DNA from: Persicaria tinctoria
Lineage: Eukaryota > Streptophyta > Magnoliopsida > Caryophyllales > Polygonaceae
Assembly: GCA_037127255.1 (NCBI GenBank)
Contig: JBANSL010000002.1
Span: forward strand, 93,774,519-93,838,518
Length of the DNA stretch: 64,000 nt
Direction of reading: 5' to 3'
Position numbers and translations under genes: made by a program. This document shows, piece by piece, positions 11,155-23,470 of this stretch. Position 1 is the stretch's first letter; every line of letters starts with the position of its first letter. Under the pieces are notes generated by a model, which was not told the origin of the DNA, ran no database searches, and saw only the letters and a program-made list of their open reading frames with translations.

Positions 11155-12618
11155 GCATTAATGAAAGTCGGCCTAGCGACTATTAAATCTAGAGCATGTA
11201 CATAGACTTTTTAGGACATTTGAGACTTTGTTTTTGTTTTTGCTATTATGGGTATATGTCTTCTACTTTTCAGGTCAATGGATAGAATCAAAGCTATAGT
11301 CATACTCGGACTAGGAGTTGCTCCATTCAAAATTTTGCAGCTCTGCACACATGTCTTGTGAGTTTCTTTCTTTACCCTTTACATTGTTTTTTTTATATAC
11401 AGTGAGGACACTGTAATGTTTAAGTATGGGGTGGGGGAAGGGCTTACATTACGCATAATTGCCATATTTGACATTACTTGTGCATTATTTCTTAGAATTG
11501 CTACATGACTATTTTGGAATGCATTATTTGATTTATGTACTTATATGCATGTTTTCCAAAAATCTTGAAAAATGACCCCCATTGAAAATTTTGAATAAAG
11601 TCATGGAAGCTTATATTGGACTCGACGATGCAAAATTGGATTCATTAGAGATATAGCATGAAATTGCCTAGTAAAGGGAAGTCACAATGAAGTGCATTAT
11701 TTCTTAAAAACCATGAAAGGAGGTAAAATTTGAAGGTGCTTTTGACATGTTGCATGATAAGATGATAGAGGACTTTACATTTCCATATAATGCTCATTGT
11801 TTATTCCTAGCCTTACCTATGCTTATGCATCACAAAAGCCATAATATGCCTTATTTCGATTATTGCTCCACATGATCTAAATATTTGCCATTCTTTACCT
11901 TATCCGGGGATTATGTTGAGAATGATGTTACATTATGGAGATGTTATATGGTTGTTGTGATTTTTAACATTATTGGAGTTTGGAAGGAAATTGTTTGAAA
12001 TATATGGAAAATTTAATGAGTGAAAGAAAATCCAATCACCTCAGGAGATAAAGGTAGATTGACCCTGCTCTCTGAGATAATAGTTTGGAGAGATGGGACA
12101 CATTGTGAGGAGTCCAAAGCACTAAATATCCGGGGCCATTCATGACACCCATGTTTGCGACTCGCGAGAAGGCAGTGCTAAGGTCAGAGAGGTAAAAGCA
12201 TTATTATGAATAAAAGCAATATGAAGGGTGATGAATTATATGGAGAAAGAATGTGGAATGAAACTCAAGTTTGGAAAGAACTCCATTTCCCCGGATCAAA
12301 AGCACCACATTGCCAGAAATTGCCCACCTTTTAGCCTTTTACCAATCTACTCCTTCATGAGCTTAAATTAAAGTCTTCTTGATTATCGATGCTTTGTCAC
12401 ATAAAAATTATTTGTGCATAACCCTCCTTTTGTGAGTAGATGTTGCTTTTGTATATTTGCACATGCATGAATCTGTGACACTAGTACCTTTTCGAGGATG
12501 GTAATTGATTGCAGGGTTATATGAGAATGAATCTAAGATGTTGAGAGTTTGAGTTTCTTCCCCTGAATGACAAATAAAAGTATTGCTTGAGGACAAGCAA
12601 GCTTAAGTATGGGGTGTT
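11155..12618 (+). other. Non-coding 3' internal region and polypurine tract
   Basis: About 1.46 kb between the last coding remnant and the 3' LTR with no supported gene. Some Athila elements carry an env-like ORF here; none is seen. The purine-rich AAGTATGGGGTGTT at 12605-12618 abuts the 3' LTR and is the likely polypurine tract. A second, stronger copy (AAGTATGGGGTGGGGGA) lies at 11422-11438, and a shorter one (AAGTATGGGGT) at 10375-10385. Confidence 0.6.
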
Positions 12619-14836
12619 TGTTGTGAACGGAATCTGCCATGTTTTACAGCAACTTTTATATCGATTTCTGTATACATTTCATACATTTGGGTTTAGATAG
12701 TACAGAATCTATGTAGTTTATGTTTATTTGCCAAATTATGGAATCTACACCAGTTTCTGTTTAAATCGCAGAAATCGAGGCATTTTACAGCAATTCTACA
12801 GAAGGTCGAAAAAGCTCGGAAAACCACTAAAACCACTACAGAAGTCCAAGGTCAAAGCAGCGGAACAAGTCTAGGAGTCAGGTCTACTCGATCTCGAGTA
12901 AGTCTACTCGACCTAGACAAGACTTGGCCGACCAACCTTGATCGACAAGCCATGGTCGAGCAAGCCAGACAACCCAGACTCCGGACCCTACTCGACCTCG
13001 ACAAGCCCTGGTCGAGGTCGACGAAGCCCAATCCACATGTCCGGAAGGAGTCCTCGACAAGCCCACCAGAGCCATCTCCGACGAACCCTGGTCGATCTCG
13101 AAGAGCAGTTGGTCGAGATCGACGAGCCTGAGTCCAGATCCGAAGCCCATCGAGGAAAGACGCTCGAGAAACCCTAGTCGGCGAGCCAATCTACTCGACA
13201 TCGACAAGGGTTACTCGAGGTCGACAAGCACCAGGAGCCCAGTCTGAGCCACATCGAGCACACCAACCCGAGGAAGACCACTCGACGAGCCACCCTTGTC
13301 GAGGTCGACGAAGCTTCCTCGAAGTCGACTAGAGCCAGTTCCAGAATCTTCTCGACGTGAGCTGTTTGACTAGGATTTGGATTCCTTGGGCGCGAAGGAG
13401 TCGACTTGGCCGAAGATTCTATCCGATCTATCAAATTCTATCATCAAGGAGCAAGATCTATCAACATGAAGACATATTTCCATATTTAGTTTTATCTTTT
13501 CCCTTATGGATTTAATTCCATTAAACATTTTATTTATCTTTAAAGCAAGTAGATATAATTTTAGATAGAGATATATATCTTCTTTCCTAGAATAGCTAGG
13601 GAATGAAGGCTATAAATAAAGCCCATGGGGCTGGTTTTTCATTCATTCCAAGTTACACATAATTAGTTAGTTCCATTCAGATACAGTTTTAGGAGTTTGA
13701 GGTTTTTAAGGTTTTGGCGGTTTGCGAAAGTTGATTGCCAGGATTGTAAAGGCTTTAAATATAGTTTATGCAATTCAATTTCTTTCATCAATCAATGTCT
13801 GTTACTGCGATGAGGCGTGAGTAGTCCACCCACTTCTGGGGCTGGGGTGAGCCCGACGGTGGCCATGTGAGGCGATGCGATAAAGGTCCGATCTTTTGTG
13901 CGATTTATCTTCTATCCCTATAAAGCATGATTCTTTTGCGAGAGTTGAAGGTGATCCTTGTTTGTATTATTGAAGCGAAAGTGATCTTAATGCAACTTGG
14001 ATTAATTATGTGAAAAAGGGTTAGTAACAATTAGGGTTTATGCGAGAGCCTCTATATACCTAGTTGTTAAACGACGAAAGTTATTTGATGGAAAGCATGA
14101 TCTTTTATATCTTTATGTGTTGTTTTGCATGGTTACCGTTGTGGTGTTGAAACCCTAGCCTTGGAGGTCTTTTAATATATTGAATTTACTTCGTTTCTCT
14201 AAGTTCTGTGTTTCGAAATTCTGCAATTTAAATTTCTGTCTTTTACTGTTTTAGTCGACCTAGAGGAGATCTTGTCGATCTCGAGGAACCGTGGTCGAAG
14301 TCGAGTAGGGCTTCGTCTAGGTTGAGTTGATTTGCTTCTGTCTTTGTCGATTTTCAAGTTTCTGTCTTTACCTTTCTTTGTCGAAGTCGAGTACCTCTTG
14401 TCGAGGTCGAGTTGCCTGATCTTGTCGAGTTGATTGCTTTTGTTCTTTACTTTCTGTTTTCATTACTGTCTTGTAGACCTAGAAGACAGCTTGTCGAGAT
14501 CGACCAGCTTCTGTGTCCTCGAGTTACTTTCTGTCTTTGCTTTCATCTTTGTTTTACTTTTATTTCTGTCTTTGTTTTGTTTATTTGCTTTTATTTTAGT
14601 TGCCCTTGCCGGGTTTAGTTGTTTCTTTCTATTTCTGCTCGTGTTTCTGTCTTTCTGCCGCGGCTTGTGAGATTTACAGCTACCTGAGAACTGCTGACGT
14701 GCTTCCTCGTGGATTCGATCCTGATTTTCTCTTACTACAACGGGAGGAAGTCTTGTATTTATTTGCTGAAACAGGGGAGTCTATCTGAACTTTATTTGAT
14801 ATCTATTTCAATACTTGACCAACTCCTGCAACAACA
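12619..14836 (+). repeat. 3' LTR of the Athila-like element
   Basis: 2218 bp, collinear with the 5' LTR at an offset of 7029. I noted about 15 single-base differences, several of them C/T changes at CG sites. Ends in AACAACA followed by the AAAGG duplication, then LINE sequence. Confidence 0.93.
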
Positions 14837-14841
14837 AAAGG

Positions 14842-15564
14842 GTGTATCTGGGTATGAATAGAGTTGAAGATGGTAAGCATATCTGTGTGTATGAGAAGTC
14901 TGTCAAGTCTTTCTAGGCAAATAACCTCTTTATTGTATTTACGTTGCCAGGTGAACTGACCACCAGTAGATGGGACATCGATAACTGATAATTTATTTTT
15001 TAGGTCTAGGAGACGTGTGAAACGTGACACAGAGGGGTAGGCTCCACCCAATTTATCAGCGGGTATTGCAATTTCATTAAGATCCCCCATGATGCAGAAG
15101 GGGATAAGAAGAGTCTGAGTGTAAGAGGATACCCTATCCCAGAAGGCCGCCTTGCGGCGCTCATCAGGCGGTGCGTAGACCACCAGCATAGCAAAGGTTT
15201 TTTTGGAGACGTAATCGGAGTAGTTGAAATGAATGAAGCGGTGTTGGACCGTTATAAGCTCGATGGAACCAAGAGAAGCAGGGATGTCTTTCCAAAGGAG
15301 ACAGATACCTCCAGAGAAACCAATAGTCGGATCAAAAGCAACATTAGAAAAACCGCATTTTCGTAATGTTTTTTCGGCAGGTACCTTATCTGTTTTTGTT
15401 TCGAGAAGGGCTATAACATTTATGTAGTTATTCTGACAGAAAATATCGACGTTAGTCCAAAAATTACGGCTCCGGATACCGAGTGAATTCCAGGTGCAGA
15501 TATTCATAAAAACCTTTGTTTGTGAACTGTTTGTACTAATCGATAGTCGCCTTGTTGACTCCAT
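14842..15564 (-). pseudogene. LINE ORF2 N-terminus: AP-like endonuclease
   Basis: Start of LINE ORF2, from an ATG at 15562-15564. The apurinic-type endonuclease domain that nicks target DNA is clear: ICTWNSLGIR, ALLETKT (metal-binding Glu), MGDLNEIA and GGQFTWQRK. The frame runs without a stop to the insertion at 14841, where it ends in LTR sequence. The domain resumes at 5584. The catalytic Asp-His pair lies just beyond the break, so the insertion alone abolishes activity. Confidence 0.85.
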
Positions 15565-16541
15565 GATGGGTTAAAGAGATATATTATTATTTGTGTTGTG
15601 AATATGTAAGAGGTCAAATTGGATATTTTCCATGTTTGGGGTGTGTAGTGCAGATCGTAATCTGTTGGTTGGATTGGTATCCTAAGCTTGTAAGTATAAG
15701 AGATAGTGATTAAGGCCTTAGATGATCGATGATCGTCAAACTGTAAGTGTATTTGTCTTAGCTGGAGCGGCCACCGGTTTAATGTGCATCCTACATAAAA
15801 GGTATAACGTAAAGGGGGGGGGGGAACCCCAATATTTGTAGGCCGGTAAGTAAGCTGGCGAATGTTGACAATAAGTAAAGCAGAGGTTGGTAAAATAGTG
15901 TTAACAAATAGCTGTACAGCAAGCTCCAAAATTGGACCAAAAGAACAAAGGGTAAAGAGCTGGTTCGCAATGAAGAAGGAAAGGCAGTAAGACCGAAAAA
16001 TAAACCAAAAAATTAGAGTAACTAGGTTGATGAACCAAGCTGAAACCCGGATAAGAAGACGGAAATGGCAAGGCTGCAGTCCAACCACCCAAGACAGCAG
16101 CATAAGTAATAGAAGGTGACGCACTAGCAGAGGCGTCCTTAACCAGCCCCTACACTTAGCAGAAGCTTTAAAGCAGACCAGGATGTCCAGAAAGTGCACC
16201 CCCTCTTTAGCAGCGAACCTGAAGTGAAGACGTCGAACCCCAAGCGCAAACCACTCAGCGTAGGATCCAAACCTATAATCAGAAACACACCAACGAGAGT
16301 AGCTCGAACAATAATAAAAGAAAGCTAATAGCAGAGCCAGGAGCATAAGTATAGTAGGCGAAACATACAAAAACTGATAATTGTATTGATTATAACTAAA
16401 AAAAGGTAAATACGAAATAACCCTTAAAGTCAGGACATAAAACCATAATAACTGCATAAAACCAACAGATATCAAAGTAAATGAAATACAAAACAGACCC
16501 TCCAGATAAGCAAAAGCCAAAAGGTTGGGAGGGAACCCCAA
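15504..16541 (-). other. Long hydrophobic open frame between LINE ORF1 and ORF2
   Basis: An uninterrupted frame of about 345 codons fills the space between the end of ORF1 (16603) and the start of ORF2 (15564), on the same strand as both, and overlaps the ORF2 start by 61 bases. Its first codon is TTG; the first in-frame ATG comes about 28 codons in. The translation is rich in Leu, Phe, Tyr and Ile, with several stretches long enough to span a membrane. I recognise no domain. ORF1 and ORF2 here both carry disabling mutations, yet this frame is open. It could be a coincidental frame on T-rich sequence or a real accessory ORF. Confidence 0.3.
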
Positions 16542-16602
16542 AAACCGACTTAAACCCTACACAGCAGCCTCGGACAATCATAGCGGGTTGTATCATCATG
16601 GA

Positions 16603-18082
16603 TTAATTCTTGCGCTTCTTCGGATAGGACGACGCAGAGTCATCCGTAGGCTTGTTGCCATGCCGCTTTCCGGCGTCAGCATTGCTCCCAGTGGAATGGA
16701 TCCCTAATTGCTTGAATCGGCGAATATGCGACTGGGTCGGACTCATGCTAGGCTGGGCGATATACGACCCATCAATGGAAGTTAAAATCACTGTACGACC
16801 CGTCGCTGGATCCACAACCGGAGCCGGGGGATCAATCTCCATGTCCGGCTCCTGATCCGCCTGAGAAGCAGCAGACTGCAAGTGAGCAGCAGTGGCAAGG
16901 CCACCCACGGCCTCCTTGCACCATCCTAGAGTGTCGTCATCAGAAGCCGGAAGACCCAAGTCAGCTGTAGGCTGATTCACCTTAGTGGGGCTGCTATGAG
17001 CATCATCCTTGGGGGGGGCTGTTATCCCCGACAGAAGAGCTCGACGGAGGTACGAACCTCACCTTAACAGAAGCCATTCCCATCATATAGGGCTTGTGGC
17101 TAAGCTTCCTGCCGGAGGACTCAGCAGGCTGCCCCTTTTTGGCCACACGAGTCCACTCCGCCTCATTTGGGTCTACATGAACCGTCGGGGAATCCAACAC
17201 CACAACCTCACTAAGAGGTTTTTCGATTATAATCCGCTCGGGACAATCCTCGAAAACATGTTGAAGGTCCCCACAGAACCCACAACCGAGAGGGAAGTCT
17301 TCGTAGTACATACGAAGTTGTAGCGGACTGCCATCCTCATCAAGAACCGACACAAGGCCACAAAGCTTGTTGAAATCAACATTAGCACAAAAACGCGTAT
17401 AATCCAACCTAATACGCTGGTGAGACAGCTTATCCAGCCTGATGAGCGTGCCTCCATTGAATTCAGTGAGAATCTCAATGAGAGCCTCTCTACACATATA
17501 TTCCACAGGCAGTTTAGGAATTCTTACCCAGAGATCAAGGTGAGTAACGTATGCAGTCAGCGGGTCAAACGTTGGATACCATTTATGTAGCACAAGGATC
17601 TGGCCGAAGAGATGGTAGGGACGTTCCTCCCACACCTTCTTGAGATCTGCAGATGAGGCAAAGTGGGCGTCAAACCACCCGTCTTCCCTCTCAACAAGCT
17701 CGTAGCTAGTCTGGCTTCGACGCCATTCAGCTCTGAGTTTATTCTTCATGCTAGTGAAATCAGTATACCCCCCAAAGAGGGAGCATAGAAGGATATGCTG
17801 ATTGGCAGCCAGATTCTTCTCCCTCAACTCGGCTAGGCGAGAGTAATAGTTGGCATGACTCGGCTGGGCACCAACAACCGTAGGCGGCACCCCAGTGGGC
17901 ACCTCCTGATCAACCTTTGCCTTTCCCTTATCGGCAGCCGTAGGAGCAAGTTTTGGCTGTGCATTAGCCTGATCACCGGGACCAGGTGCCAACACAGCCG
18001 AAACCAAGGGTGGAACCACTAATGGCCCACTAGGCTCATCTTGTGTTTCTGTAAGAGCTTGAATAAAAGTTTTAGAAGCCAT
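16603..18082 (-). pseudogene. LINE ORF1: gag-like RNA-binding protein (DUF4283, CCHC)
   Basis: Plant LINE ORF1, the nucleic-acid-binding chaperone of the element. It starts at an ATG (18080-18082, MASKTFIQALTE). A DUF4283-like domain follows (DGWFDAHFASSADLKKVW, then LDLWVRIPKLPVEY), then a CX2CX4HX4C zinc knuckle (CGFCGDLQHVFEDC). The C-terminal tail is rich in charged residues and ends with a KKRK cluster at 16603. A frameshift at or near the G8 run 17011-17018 separates body and tail. The frame stays open upstream of the ATG to about 18805, probably 5' UTR. Confidence 0.8.
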
Positions 18083-18830
18083 GAAAATAGTGAAGGACAG
18101 AGCGTTAAAAGGAAACCAGTGTCTATAGATTAAGATAGAATTAGAGGAGCTGTGTGCTCTAATGCCTTGGACAGGCTTAATATAATGTTGTTGCTTGGAG
18201 GCTAAATTAGTACTCAAGTTTAATCGACGGATAGAAATGGTACTTACAGAGGTCCTTAATTGCAGATTGGAGAGAGAACAACAAACAGAAGCACACGAGG
18301 TGCTAATCCCTCCATAACTCAAGTGTAAAGCATGGAAAGAGAGAATACTTACAGAGAGTCTTAATGGCTGATTGGAGAGAGAGTCACTTACAGGAAAACG
18401 AAGATGACCAGGCCACCCACGCCACCACCAGCAACTGAAGCGACAGGCGGCCGCCCAACTGAAGCCGCGCCCATCCCACAAAATTATCCCGTTAAGAGGC
18501 CTAAAAATCCACTGTTTAGACGGATTCCGTCTACAATCGCACGAATCAAGAGGAGCCACCTCCCCAAATTTTGCCTTTCGCAGGCAGGGAGCAATCGAAG
18601 CATAGAGGGGGCAAGAAGTGAAGGGCTGACTCGACAGGTTTGGTGAGAGTGGGTATAAGGCAGGGCTAGTGGGGAGTTTCGCCGGGCCGGCTTCAGGCTG
18701 GTGCTGATGGGCGGTGCGGATCGCTACAGATCTGGTGGGGGAAGGCATGGCGGCCGGTGGAGAAGACGAAGCGGGGCGCGTAGCCGCGCGTCCTTTTAGG
18801 GACATTTAGGGTTTAAGTCTAATCATTTTC

Positions 18831-19763
18831 TTTTTAGGATAGTTTTGAAGAAGTCCCACCCCTCCTTTCAAATAGAGCCATTTTATAAAAAAATAAAAAA
18901 ATTATTGTTGTAGAGTAAAATTGCCTCATTTTATTTATATTATAAAAAATACAATAATTAACGACACCGTTTTGAACTAAAATGTCATTGTTAGAACTAA
19001 ATGATATTGTTAATTTTGAACTAGAACGTTGTTTATTCGTCAAAATAAAGAAAAAACTATATCAAACATTAACTAAATTGAAATTTGCCCCTATATTTAG
19101 TATGGAATTATTTTAAAAAATTAGTAAAATAGTTGATATTTTATGTAGTTTTTTTTTTTGTCTTTAAAAAAAATATTTAAGTAAAACAATAAGTTTTGTG
19201 AGATAGAGGTAGAATATAAAATATTAATTTTTAAAAATTATTTCATAATATACCTTACATTTTCCTCTCCTTTTTTTCAATTTTTGTTGATATCTTGCAT
19301 TTTCTATTTACATCAAGTTTTGAGACAAATGAAAAATATTAATTTTTGAAAAATGTGCAACATATTTTTCTTGATAAAAACATTTTTTTTCAATGAGAAA
19401 AAAAAAGGAGAGAGAAAGAGAGAGGAGATCCCAAAGCCAAAAGGGCCCATAAAAAAAAGCAAAAGCACTAAACCATAGTACGGGCATCATCACAATTCAC
19501 AATCACACCCACCCACAAGCCACCACTGCCACACCGCCACCGCCCCAATCTCTCTACATCTTCCTCCCAAGCTAAATCAAAGTTCTCACCACTCCACACA
19601 TAAAGAATATATACACCCCACCAAAACTCAAAAACAAAACCAAAATTAATATAAAAAAACCCACAAAAAAAAAAAAAATCATGAGAGGTGAAATGGATTG
19701 GCATACACAAAAAAACACCACCATAGGCATAAGAGAGAGCCATCACTCCTATCCCCATTCATC
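18831..19763. other. Upstream region of the formin gene
   Basis: AT-rich spacer followed by a CA-rich leader that probably holds the formin promoter and 5' UTR. I see no gene here. A GA-rich tract lies at about 19398-19428. Confidence 0.5.
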
Positions 19764-22700
19764 ATGACTCATCTTCACTCCGTCATCATCGTCCTCGTCC
19801 TCTTCCTTGTCCTCGTCGTCGCGATCACACCACTAGCGGTGATCGGATTTGAAATCCGATCGCCGCCCTCTGCCACTAGGCGAATCCTCCACGAGCCCCT
19901 TTTCCCGGGGACCGATTCCGGAGCTGACGTCACTCCATTGCCTCCTCCACCGCCGGTGACGGAAGTCACCGCCGATCCCGATCAGCCCTTTTTCCCGGAG
20001 ATCCCTAATGGAGGTGCTGCCCAGAGTCAGGATCAAGCTCCGGCGGTGCCATCGCTGCCGCCGCCGCCGGCTCCTTCCGATGAGATAGCATCGGAGCTTC
20101 CGGCGGCGACGCAGCCGGCGAGGCCGGTGAAGAAGGCGGCGATTGCGATCTCCGTCGGGATCGTAGCTCTCGGGATGGTGTCGGCATTGGGGTTTTTTAT
20201 TTACCGGCATAAGGCGAAGCGCCCCGGCGATACTCGTAAGCTGATGGGCTCCACCAATTCTCGGTCCTATGGGGACGACGATTCCTCCAGAGATCCGCCG
20301 GGGAGCTTCTTCTACGTCGGTACCGTCGATTCCTCCGTCGCTAGATCGGAGGAACCCGCCATTGCCAACTCCTCGCCTTACCACAAGCTGAATTCAGGGA
20401 AGAAATTAGATCGGTACCGGCCCAGCCCTGACTTGCAGCCCCTGCCTCCGTTGGCCAGGCACCTTCCGCCGGCGAGGAATTCGCCGACGGCCACCGTTTT
20501 TTCATCGTCGGAAGACGAGGGCGGGCGTGAGAATGCCTTCTACACGCCGTACGGATCTGGTGCCAGCTACGGCGATGGGTTCACTTCCCCTGTTTCAAAA
20601 CAGAGCCGCCGGAGCAAAAAAGGCGGCTACTTGAATAACGCCGGCGGTGCAGGCGGCGGATTAATGCCGTTTTCTAAGACTAATTCTTCACCTAAATCAC
20701 GCTTTTCACCCTCGTCGCCCGACGTTATCAAGCACGCCATCATCCCATCCATCAAAGCCACTCCTCCATCACCGCCTCCTCCGCCGCCGGGCTTGCAGCC
20801 TTTGCCGCCAGAGAAAAAGATTGGATCTTTACCCCAAATGAAGTCAATCAGCAAGCAATCTCATAACACCGCTAAGGTTTCACCTCCTCCTCCTCCACCA
20901 CCACCTCCGCCGCCGCCCCCGCCACCAATGCCGGCGCCGGCGAAACTGAATAAAGCCCAGGTGATCAAGACAACGCCTGAATTGAAGGAAAGTCTGAAAC
21001 CAGAGGAAGCTAAACCTAAACCCAAATCCAGTGAAGATGAAGAAAGTGGGTGCAGTTCTTCAGGGAGGTCCAATGGAGATGAAATGGAGGGGACGAAGCC
21101 CAAATTGAAGCCTCTCCATTGGGACAAAGTCAGGGCCAGTTCAGATCGAGCCACTGTGTGGGACCAGCTCAAGTCCAGCTCTTTCCAGTAAGTCTTTTCT
21201 TAGGCCCCGTTTGGTATAACTTCAGGTATCGGGATGGAATAAAAGAATCGAATCAATAAGGTATCGGGTTGGTTCAATTTCTGAACCAACCCGATACCTA
21301 ACTTGAAACCAATCCAACAAATCCGTTTTTTTTTGTGATTCTCAGTGTTTCATTTCCGATTCCAGGTTGAATGAGGACATGATTGAGAGCTTGTTTGGAT
21401 GCAATCCGAACAATTCGAGCACTAGTGTTAACAAAGAAGCCACTAGGAGATCAGTTCTTCCTCCTGTCGAACAAGAGAATCGGGTTTTGGATCCGAAAAA
21501 GTCACAGAACATTGCCATCCTCTTGAGAGCACTCAATGTGACTCGCGATGAGGTCTCCGATGCCCTCCTAGAAGGTATACGCTTATGTCGATTTTGACTA
21601 CTAACCGAATTGTGTTTAGGGAGTTTTAAGAGCCTCCAAGTTAGATTGAATTATGTTTGTTGAATAGTTGGCCTAAGATAAAGTTATGTCCTATGAAGAA
21701 CTAGTTAATAGTAGGATTTAGTAAGTACATTATGCAAGCTATATGGTCAATGAACCCTAGCTTCACCTTTCTTACATCCTTTACTCGAATCCACCGAAAA
21801 TCTTAGACTATACCAACAAATTTGTGATGTTTGAATTTTGATCTTCATACTACACTACATTGCCTTTGAGATTAATATAACTCTCAAATCAAAATTTTCG
21901 GTCATTTTTATCATATAGTTGAATTCAGTTGTCTGTGTTACTCTTATTAACTCTGTGTTTTTCGGAAACATTCTCTTCATAGTTAACCTGATTTCGTAAG
22001 TACATTATGCAAGCTATATGGTCAATGAACCCTAGCTTCATCTTTCTTACATCCTTTACTCGAATCCACCGAAAATCTTAAAGTTTACATCCTACCTATA
22101 GAACATAGTCGAATTCACCGATGATCTTCAAGTAGTAGTACACAATGGAGATTGAAGCATCCTAGATTATACCAACAAATTTATAATGTTTTTGAATTTT
22201 GATCTTCATACTCTTCTACATTGCCTTTGAGATGAATGTAAGTGTAACTCTCATATCAATCTTACTCTTAAGGATAAGAAATTGAATCATCTTATATGAA
22301 ATGAACCAACACTTGATCAGATTTCAAGCAAAAGATGCATTGGAATTATGAACAAATGACCTTCTTGATACTTTACTCTTAGATTCTACATCTTGCTTGA
22401 TCATAGTAAACAAGTTCTTTCCATGGAAACAGGCAACCAGGGAGCGCTGGGAGCGGAACTTCTGGAGACGTTGGTGAAGATGGCGCCGACCAAGGAAGAA
22501 GAAATCAAGCTAAAAGGCTACAAAGGCGACACTTCGAAACTAGGTTCAGCTGAGAAGTTCCTTATTGCAATCCTAGACATTCCATTCGCCTTTAAGCGAG
22601 TTGAAGCCATGCTGTACCAAGCAAACTTTGACGCGGATGTCAAGTACCTGAGGAACTCATTCGACACCCTAGAGGTAAGTCACAAGTTACAACTTCTTTG

Positions 22701-23470
22701 CCTAGAAAAAGTGTCGTTTTTCGGAGCACTGATCGGTTATAGTATCACACATTGTATAGGCTGCATCTAGTGAGTTGAAGAACAGCAGGCTGTTCCTCAA
22801 GCTCCTCGAAGCTGTTCTACGAACAGGGAACCGAATGAACGTAGGAACAAACCGCGGTGATGCCAAGGCCTTTAAGCTAGACACATTGCTTAAGCTAGTA
22901 GACATAAAGGGGACCGATGGGAAGACCACATTGCTTCATTTCGTCGTGCAAGAGATAGTCAAGTCAGAGACATCGACAGTGTCAGGGCTCGGCAGAGAGC
23001 TAGGCAGCGTAAAACGAGCAGCCGGAATGGACTCTGATGTCCTACACGGTTATGTTACGAAGCTCGAAACCGGCCTTGAGAAGGTGAATGCGGTACTGCA
23101 GTACGAGAGGCAGGCAATGCAAGGCGGATTCTTCGAATCAATGAGAGGCTTTCTTAGGAAAGCGGAAGAAGAGATTGCGAGGATCAAAGATGTCGAAAGA
23201 AGAGCGCTGACAGTTGTTCGAGAGGTGACCGAATACTTCCATGGTAATGCGACCAAGGAAGAAGCGCACCCTTTTCGGATCTTCATGATCGTGAGGGACT
23301 TCCTCTCGACACTTGACCTCGTGTGCAAGGAAGTCGGAAGGATGCACGATAGAGCCGCGATGGGTCCAGCCAGATCCTTTCGGATGTCATCGAATGCCTC
23401 GCTCCCTGTCCTCAACCGGTATAATGTCACTCAAGACGAGAACTCGAGTGAAGAAAGCTCGTCTCCATGA
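19764..23470 (+). CDS. Group I formin-like protein (membrane-anchored actin nucleator)
   Basis: Four exons: 19764-21187, 21366-21574, 22433-22674 and 22760-23470, all with GT-AG introns, giving about 861 residues. The start is the ATG at 19764, followed directly by a signal peptide (residues 1-28). Next come an extracellular Pro-rich segment with the group I hallmark [14 protein letters not shown] (about 39-52), a transmembrane helix (about 125-147, then YRHKAK), and a cytosolic FH1 region with long poly-Pro runs. The FH2 domain starts at LKPLHWDKV near the end of exon 1 and includes [13 protein letters not shown] in exon 4. Such proteins bind profilin-actin through FH1 and nucleate or cap filaments through FH2 at the plasma membrane or wall. 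No disruption is seen. Length and layout suit the AtFH1/FH2 group; which one is not decidable here. Confidence 0.93.
21258..21300. repeat. Perfect 19-bp hairpin in formin intron 1
   Basis: A 19-bp inverted repeat with a 5-base loop (arms 21258-21276 and 21282-21300, starting TAGGTATCGGGTTGGTTCA). It occupies about a quarter of the 178-base intron. It may be a remnant of a small DNA transposon. Confidence 0.7.
21721..22260 (+). repeat. 275-bp direct duplication inside formin intron 2
   Basis: The stretch starting GTAAGTACATTATGCAAGCT at 21721 recurs at 21996. It is followed in both copies by similar sequence about opening near CCAACAAATTT(G/A). The copies have diverged with small indels. It lengthens the second intron to 858 bases. 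Confidence 0.7.

Larger units (their letters stand above)
5590..14836 (+). mobile_element. Athila/Tat-like Gypsy LTR element, non-autonomous
   Basis: Complete LTR element of 9247 bp. Both LTRs are 2218 bp, begin TGTTGTGAACGG and end CCTGCAACAACA. The flanking 5-bp TSD is AAAGG (5585-5589 and 14837-14841). The primer-binding site matches the 3' end of plant tRNA-Asp, usual for Athila/Tat elements. Internally it keeps gag with a zinc knuckle, a retropepsin and an integrase-tail-like fragment. Reverse transcriptase, RNase H and the integrase catalytic core are absent, so it must have moved with enzymes from a relative. By eye I count about 15 substitutions between the two LTRs (about 0.7%), pointing to a young insertion. 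It lies inside LINE ORF2. Confidence 0.93.
2051..18830 (-). mobile_element. L1-type non-LTR retrotransposon (LINE), split by an LTR element
   Basis: Near full-length plant LINE on the minus strand. Its poly(A) tail shows as T18 at 2051-2068. ORF2 occupies 2084-5584 plus 14842-15564, and ORF1 16603-18082. The Athila-like element at 5590-14836 interrupts it. Removing that element and one TSD copy rejoins the endonuclease reading frame across the gap, with the conserved SDHAPI motif lying just downstream of the break. Without the insertion the LINE is about 7.5 kb. The 5' end near 18830 is an estimate from the end of the open 5' region, and I did not find a convincing target-site duplication. 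Confidence 0.85.

Noticed and set aside
2051..18830. A target-site duplication for the large LINE
   Set aside because: I compared the sequence left of the poly(T) at 2051 with that beyond about 18800 and found no convincing match, so none is annotated.
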